Shown one piece after another: positions 58,911-64,000 of a stretch of DNA of 64,000 nucleotides. The DNA is from Hondaea fermentalgiana. Its lineage: Eukaryota; Sar; Bigyra; Thraustochytrida; Thraustochytriidae. Made by a program: the position numbers and the translations under genes. The stretch's first letter is position 1. Each line of letters starts with the position of its first letter. Location of the stretch: the NCBI GenBank assembly GCA_014084085.1, contig NPFB01000005.1, forward strand, positions 1 through 64,000, read 5' to 3'. The notes below the pieces were generated by a model. The model worked only from the letters and a program-made list of their open reading frames with translations. It had not been told where the DNA came from and made no database searches.

Positions 58911-59903
58911 GGTCCCCGCGGCGCGAGCAGCCGCAAGCGCGCGTGAGGCACGTCCCTGGTTTCCTCGGGCGGGTTCGTCGTTTACTGCGAGTCTGCGCGC
59001 GCGCGCTGCCTTGTTTACAACGTGAAAAGGTACCTCCGCCCGAAGACACCCCACGCGACCCTCTGCCGACCTCGACTCCTGCTCTGCACAGACGGCAGGC
59101 GACGGCGGCCGGCAGCGGCGGCTTCTCTCCCGCGACGGGCCGGGTCTCGCGCTCCGGGGTCCTGCCCTGGGTCAGTGATCCAGGCGGCGGCCGCGGGATT
59201 GGACTCTACTCTTCTTTACCTTTGCACCCACCCCGTTGCTTGTGCACAGGGAGCGGGGGCACCGGGAACCTCTCCTACCGGCCCTCCCGTGTACCTGTGA
59301 TGTGAACTAGATCCCCCCGATGTGAGCACGAAAAGCTTCCGTTACGCCGGGTCGTGCGCGGTGCCCCCCTCTGGCGCCGGCCGCCACGCTGTCCTCGTCA
59401 GGGCCTGAGCCGAGACCGTGCGCGCGCAGCCTACGTATACCGTCCGTCCGTCCGTCTCCTTTGCGGAATGAGTTACGCCGCGAGACTTGGCGTCGTCGTC
59501 GTCGTCGAAAGCAAGTCTTGCCGCGAGCAGCCAGCCAGCTGCAGCTGCAGCTGGTGCTGCAGCTGGCAGCAGGAGCTCGCAGGTGACTATGGTGGGCCAA
59601 GACGGTGCCTCTTGTTCCGCGAACACCGCGCCCACGCCTGAGCTCGTGCGGAGCTCCTCGCACCAGACCCAGTGCCGTCGCTCTCAGAAAATCTTCGACC
59701 TGGCTGGTCACTGTCAATCAATGGCAAGCGGCCAGAGCCCAGAACCCGAAGGCCTAGCGAACCTCGCGGCCGCAGACGCACTCGCACCCGGTCGCGAAGG
59801 CGGTGCAGACTGCATCGCGCTGGGCGGATCTTGCGCCATAGGAGAACGAGGTGTTGGCGGCGGCCGCTAGAAACCCGATCCGAGGCGTAAGCAAGCAAGG
59901 AAG
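58911..59903. promoter_or_regulatory. Divergent promoter between EDR2-like and dehydratase genes
   Basis: Nearly 1 kb, GC-rich. It has CGTCCGTCCGTC repeats near 59437-59456, GTCGTC runs near 59490-59506 and CAGCTGCAGCTG palindromes near 59535-59565. ORFs on both strands (such as 59307-59717 minus) have no recognised domain. Confidence 0.4.
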
Positions 59904-60920
59904 ATGGACCCCGACGGCGCGAAAGAAGTCGCAGAAGCGGCAACGCGACTCGGCTCGCGACTCTACCGCACGCCGGTGCAGCGCGCGTTCTGGGTCGGGG
60001 CGCCGGCTAAAGTGTACCTCAAGCTGGAGAGCGAGCAGGTGACCAACAGCTTCAAGGCCCGAGGTGCCTTGAACAAGGTCCTGTCGCTGACCAAGGAACA
60101 ACGCGCCCAGGGCATCATCACGGCCTCGACGGGAAACCATGCGCTAGCGATGGCCAATGCGTGCGAAATCGTGCGACGCGAGACGGGAGAAGAATTCAAG
60201 TACGAGATTGTTTTGCCCGAGACGGCGAGCGCGGCCAAGGTCGACCTGCTCAAGGCCATGGGCGCGCCGCTACGCTTTCACGGTCAGGACTGTTTGCTCG
60301 CAGAGAATGAAGCGCTGCGGGACGCCAAGGAGAATGGCAAGTTCTATGTGAGTCCCTACAATGATGCGCAGGTCATGGCTGGTCAGGGCACGATCGCCTG
60401 CGAACTGCTGGAGCAGCTTCCCGAAGCACCTGCCGCCGTCTTTGTACCAGTAGGTGGCGGTGGCCTCATTGGCGGGATTGCTACTTGGATCAAAGCGCGC
60501 TCGCCGGGCACCAAAGTCATTGGCTGCTCGCCTGTAAATGACGCACACATGGCGCACTGTGTACGCGCAGGTCGTTTCGTTGACGTGGACACCTACAAGG
60601 AAAATGGCGGTCTTACGCTTTCTGAGGGAACGGCAGGCGCCGTGGAGACCGATAGCATTACATTTCCCGTGTGTCAGCAGCTCGTTGATGAGTGGGTGGA
60701 GCTTACAGAGGATGAGATTGGTGCGGCCGTCGTCGACATGCTCGTGCACCATCACAAGGCTATTGAGGGGAGTGCTGGCCTTGGCATTGCTGCGTGTCGC
60801 AAGCTTGCATCTCGCTTTGCTGACCAGACCGTGGCCATTGTCATTTGTGGCGGCAATGTCCGTGCCGAGGTCATGCGCGATCTTCTGGTCAAGTATGTTC
60901 CTGCAGATAATTCATCGTAA
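59904..60920 (+). CDS. PLP-dependent serine/threonine dehydratase family enzyme
   Basis: Protein of 338 residues. The PLP-binding lysine is Lys51 in NSFKARGALNK. ASTGNHALAMA follows as the substrate-binding loop. The phosphate-cradle glycine loop is VGGGGLIGGIATWI near residues 183-196. These are the fold-type II signatures of catabolic L-serine/L-threonine dehydratase and serine racemase, which share the same layout. The size and lack of a regulatory ACT domain fit the single-domain forms. Known reaction: deamination of Thr or Ser to 2-oxobutyrate or pyruvate. Racemase activity cannot be excluded. No mitochondrial presequence is evident. Single exon. Confidence 0.93.
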   Translation: MDPDGAKEVAEAATRLGSRLYRTPVQRAFWVGAPAKVYLKLESEQVTNSFKARGALNKVLSLTKEQRAQGIITASTGNHALAMANACEIVRRETGEEFKYEIVLPETASAAKVDLLKAMGAPLRFHGQDCLLAENEALRDAKENGKFYVSPYNDAQVMAGQGTIACELLEQLPEAPAAVFVPVGGGGLIGGIATWIKARSPGTKVIGCSPVNDAHMAHCVRAGRFVDVDTYKENGGLTLSEGTAGAVETDSITFPVCQQLVDEWVELTEDEIGAAVVDMLVHHHKAIEGSAGLGIAACRKLASRFADQTVAIVICGGNVRAEVMRDLLVKYVPADNSS

Positions 60921-61659
60921 ATTTAGAAAAAGAAAAAGAAAAAGGTAAAGTCAAAACTTGCGTCGAAGAGAAACAAATTTGGTTCCAAGGTTGCCAGCTA
61001 TTACTTACTGGCAGATCGATGGTAGTTTCGTAGGGGTTGCTATTGCTTGCGTGAAGGAGAAGCGAATTACCGCAGCCGCCACAACACGAGGTCTAGACCT
61101 AAGCCCAAGATTTGCTTCGAGACAAGCCTAAGCCCTTTCTCCTTGCCCCTCTTGTGAGCTCCGTCGGCACGGCAGCCATGACAAGATAAGCAAGCTCACC
61201 ACATCAACCTCAAATTGGAGTAAAGGGTTAGTATGTGAAAAGATTCCCCGAGGCCTCCGTTTCCCCCTTCTCGGCCGCGCCTCGAGCTCGCTTCGCCCAT
61301 TTCTGCCGGATGTCGCCCGCGCTGGCCCGCCGCGCATTTTGCACAAGTTTCTGTGGCCGTGGGCCCCGCGCAGGCGCCAGGAGCGGCAGCGGCGGCCGGG
61401 CGTCGGGGCCGGGTGAGCACCACCGGTGAATCTAGATTCGCCGACTGACGTGAGGAAGAAGAAGCGAAGCGAGGAGAAGGATCCGGACGCTTCGCGCGGC
61501 CATTGCAGACCGCCAACAGACACCGCACGCACGCCGCTCCCCGCACGCCGCAGCAGCAGCCGCCTCGCGCCCGCCTCGTCGCCGCTCTACACCAAGCTAC
61601 CCAGCTCCCCCCGCCCGCGCCCGTTCGCCCCCCTCGCGAGGAAAAGACAAGAAAAGAAG
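60921..61659. other. Spacer, 3'UTR then IF1 promoter and 5'UTR
   Basis: Begins with AAAGAAAAAG runs, then mixed sequence, becoming GC-rich toward IF1. An upstream ATG in the IF1 frame (61426 region) gives a basic, unconserved leader. No gene recognised. Confidence 0.5.
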
Positions 61660-61950
61660 ATGCAGCGCGCCGTGACCAACGTGGCCCGCGCCGGCCTTGT
61701 GCGCAGCAGCGCCCCCCGCGCGCTCGTGGCGTCGCGCGCCATGTCCACCGAGGGCACCAGCTTCAGCAAGAAGGGCAAGGCCGTCGAGGAGCAGTACTTT
61801 CGCCACCTCGAGGAGGAGACCAAGAAGTTGTTCTCGGAGAAGCTCCTCGCCAAGGAGCTCAAGGCGCTCGTCGCCATCCTCCCGGAGAACCACAACCTCC
61901 AGCCGGAGCACCTCCACTCTCTCCTCGAGTGGAAGCACAAGCACGAGTAA
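61660..61950 (+). CDS. ATPIF1: Mitochondrial F1F0-ATPase inhibitor IF1
   Basis: Protein of 96 residues. The first ~27 (MQRAVTNVARAGLVRSSAPR) form an Arg-rich, acid-free amphipathic presequence with a likely cleavage near ASRAMSTE. The core KKGKAVEEQYFRHLEEE matches the conserved IF1 minimal inhibitory region, with a Gly-Lys entry and the EEQYF heptad that enters the F1 catalytic interface. A helical tail follows (LFSEKLLAKELKALVAI). Known role: blocks reverse ATP hydrolysis by mitochondrial ATP synthase at low matrix pH. The His-rich end (EWKHKHE) may add pH sensing, which is inference. The ATG was chosen because upstream residues are not conserved. Confidence 0.88.
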   Translation: MQRAVTNVARAGLVRSSAPRALVASRAMSTEGTSFSKKGKAVEEQYFRHLEEETKKLFSEKLLAKELKALVAILPENHNLQPEHLHSLLEWKHKHE

Positions 61951-62266
61951 ATTGCGCCGTACGTTCCCGCGCGTCACATTTCGGGTCATTGATCTCTCGA
62001 TCGACTCGCCAGGCCTGATATGCATGCACCTTGCGTCCCGGCCTTTTGTCTGACGTTCACGGCGACGACGATGACTTTGCTTTCTTTCTTCACAATAAAG
62101 GCAAAATTTTGCTTTCTCTGCTTGACTTCAAAAATTGTATCAGTGTCCGCCCACCAGCCACAAGCTCTGGCTAGACCGGAGGCCGCGCCTGCGGCGGTGG
62201 CGCTTGCGCGCTCGCATTTTCCCTGGATTTTGTTTTTGTTTATTTCGTTTCCATTCTCTTTCAGCT
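61951..62266. other. Convergent spacer with AATAAA
   Basis: A polyadenylation-like AATAAA lies at about 62094-62099, 145 nt after the IF1 stop. The rest is T-rich toward the pfkB gene's stop. No gene seen. Confidence 0.6.
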
Positions 62267-63146
62267 TTACTGCTCGCCTTCTTCAGAATCCTGCACGTTC
62301 TCTGCAAGGCGCTCCATGAGCCATGGAGTAAGTAGCGTGTCGCAGGCCCCTTCGTGCAAAATCGCCACGGTGCCTCCCAAGACACCCTTACTTGCGGCCT
62401 CTGTAAGCGAGGCGCCGCTTATCCAAGCGTGCAGAAAAGCAGCATTAAAGGCGTCTCCAGCGCCAGTAGCGTCGACGATACTCGAGACCCTGGCTCCGGG
62501 CACGGTATGGACCTGCACGTTCGTTTCGTTGCCCATGGTCTTCTCCGCCACAAGACAGCCCTCAGCGCCGTTTGTGACAATGGCCGCGCCGCCTGGGCTG
62601 CGCAGGCGGAGACAAAGGTTTTGGGCCGCTTCGCGAATGTCCTTGGTGTCTGCGATGGCGCAGGCCTCGGTCTCATTGGGCAAAAACACATCGACTTCCC
62701 CTAGCAGTGCGTCCAGATAGCCCGTCCCATCGCGGCCCCATGTCTCGGAAGCATCGTAATTGGTGTCGAGCGATACGGTAAGTTCGGGCGTCGTCGCGCG
62801 TAGCTCGCGAACAAGGTCGGCGAGGCCAGCTTGAAGCTTTGGAACAGAGAAAAAGCCACCAATGTGCAAATGTTTTGCTTGACGGAGTTTGGCCATGTCG
62901 AGCATTTCCGTGGTGAGCTTGGCCATCGATCCGCTTTGCGTCATGAAGGCTCGATCCTCGTCTCCGCTAATGACAATGCATACGCCCGTGGGGGCGTCGG
63001 CAATTCGTGTAGCGACGAGCTCCATCCCCGTCTCTGCATGCCGCTTCTCAAGCATGGTCGCCCATTCGTCGTGCCCGAGCGCGGTGTGCAGACTCACCTC
63101 AAAAGTAGTGGAGTTCTTGTCCTGCAAAGTCTCGGTCTCGCATTCG

Positions 63147-63178
<32 letters not shown>

Positions 63179-63447
63179 TCGGGCAAGACTAGCAAGGTGC
63201 GAAGCTGTGTTTGCTGCCGAGCCTCCGGGCTTTAGCGCCACGCCTGCGCCCTCGAGGAGCACGTCTCCGCCCCAGAAGGGCAGCTTGTTCCCGCTCACGG
63301 GCAAGAAGATGTCGACGAAGGCGCTGCGTCACGGGCAAGCACGCGATACGTGAGCGTCTACGCCTTGGCATTGTCGCGGGCATCGCAGGGTTATGAACCC
63401 CGAGCAACATGAACTTACTCCCCGAGGACGGCCACGTGCGCACGCAT
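62267..63447 (-). CDS. pfkB-family carbohydrate/nucleoside kinase
   Basis: Two exons on the minus strand: 63447-63419 (29 nt) and 63323-62267, giving 361 residues. The 95-nt intron has donor GTAAGT and acceptor GACGCAG. Splicing completes a GAC codon and joins MRAHVAVLG to DAFVDIFLPVSGNKLPF, giving the expected N-terminal beta strand of pfkB kinases. GGSAANTASHLASLA follows as the first signature, then a poly-Ser run from a CTG microsatellite (63150-63179). The C-terminal signature DATGAGDAFNAAF contains the catalytic Asp. The family phosphorylates ribose, fructose, adenosine or similar; GGSAANTA is adenosine-kinase-like, but the substrate is not certain. Confidence 0.92.
63150..63179. repeat. 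CTG trinucleotide run (poly-Ser in pfkB gene)
   Basis: About nine CTG units read on the minus strand as AGC and encode a serine run between two conserved blocks of the kinase. Confidence 0.9.
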
Positions 63448-64000
63448 ATTTTCTCTCCTCGCGAGACGCGCCCTTCTCTGCTTTCTTTCGCCTCTGTTGA
63501 CTTGGACTAGGCTAGGCCTAGTGGCGCACATACATAAATACATACACAATACACACCCCGTCGAGTCGACGGGCTAGGGCGTGCGGTGCGGTGGCGGGCG
63601 TCAAACTTGTCCGATGTCAGCCTCGTCGCATCTGTCCGCGCCTGCTGCTGCTGCTGCTGCTGCATCTCCATCTCTGGTCCCCCATCGCCCGGTCGGCCGC
63701 GCCCCATCCTCTTTTCCCCATGCTCATCATTTCCTGATCCTCGTCATCCTCACCCTCATTTCCCGTCCCTTCTCATCCTCGACCTCCTTTCCGCCCATGC
63801 CCATCGTGCGCTCGGCTCGCTGCTCCGCCTGCCTCGCGTGCGTGCTGTGCTGTGCTGTGCTGCTGCGCCCTCGTCTGCGTCTCCTCCCCGGCCGCCATGC
63901 TGCCTGCCGGGCCTCGTGTCGCGGGCGGACTGACGGCGTCTCCCTCCGCCTCCTTGCCTCTGCTTGCTCCGGCGAGAGCGGTCTCAGGCGGCGAGGATCG
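63448..64000. other. Promoter region and pyrimidine-rich end of window
   Basis: Upstream of the pfkB gene. It holds ATACATA repeats near 63531-63552, a CTG run at 63637-63664 and CTCATC/CCTC pyrimidine runs from 63715 to 63790. An ORF at 63586-63933 reads Cys/Ser/Pro-rich with no recognised motif. A gene could begin beyond the window edge. Confidence 0.4.

Overview
The window is eukaryotic nuclear DNA. It encodes ARP3, COG4, the signal recognition particle receptor beta subunit, COP9 signalosome subunit 7, mitochondrial IF1, an ankyrin-HDAC and CCDC124/Oxs1. The DNA is GC-rich. Genes are dense and mostly single-exon. Four short GT-AG introns (77-136 nt) can be placed by restoring conserved motifs. 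There are two exactly 100-base N gaps. GC-rich, nearly intronless genes, a FabI-type enoyl reductase, an ankyrin-HDAC fusion and an EDR2-like PH-START-DUF1336 protein suggest a unicellular stramenopile such as a thraustochytrid. That placement is inference, not proof.

Layout. 1-1386: 3' part of a kinase-like/RING-IBR protein. 2426-5632 (-): large LNR-containing multipass membrane protein, divergent from ADP-ribose/CDP-alcohol diphosphatase (6430-7606). 8196-9077: CCDC124/Oxs1. 9807-10817 (-): glycine-zipper protein. 11622-13643 (-): secreted sulfatase. 15348-16361 (-): FabI, divergent from a RING-H2 protein (16645-18252). 18872-19782: SRPRB. 19953-20168 (-): small coiled-coil ORF. About 20.5-21.5 kb: a decayed kinesin-light-chain-type TPR gene. 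About 21.5-28.8 kb: a gene-poor, GC-rich, microsatellite-rich block with an assembly gap. 28819-31341: AGC kinase, convergent with CSN7 (31821-32576, -). 33227-36631: PDZ/TPR/PH-like scaffold. 36.6-38.9 kb: repeats and a second gap. 38949-39810: acidic protein. 40387-42810 (-): tandem sulfotransferase-like protein. 43087-44115 (-): EGF/rolling-stone-like membrane protein. 45149-46438: membrane-anchored beta-hydroxyacid dehydrogenase. ARP3 (46875-48140, -) is divergent from COG4 (48543-51263). 51604-52260 (-): four-TM protein. 53691-56555: ankyrin-HDAC, convergent with EDR2-like (56718-58910, -). 59904-60920: PLP serine/threonine dehydratase. 61660-61950: IF1. 62267-63447 (-): pfkB sugar/nucleoside kinase with a 29-nt first exon.

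The genes form no single pathway. They are housekeeping and signalling genes: actin nucleation, Golgi tethering, ER targeting, signalosome, mitochondrial ATP synthase control, lipid-transfer-like and fatty acid enzymes. Genes are arranged as divergent pairs sharing short promoters and convergent pairs with short 3' spacers. No tRNA, rRNA, CRISPR array or intact mobile element was recognised. I found no convincing new multi-gene system. The most unusual items are the kinase-like/RING-IBR fusion with substituted catalytic motifs, the tandem sulfotransferase fusion, the kinase with a long insert inside its N-lobe, the membrane-tethered dehydrogenase, the TPR pseudogene and the repeat-rich desert.
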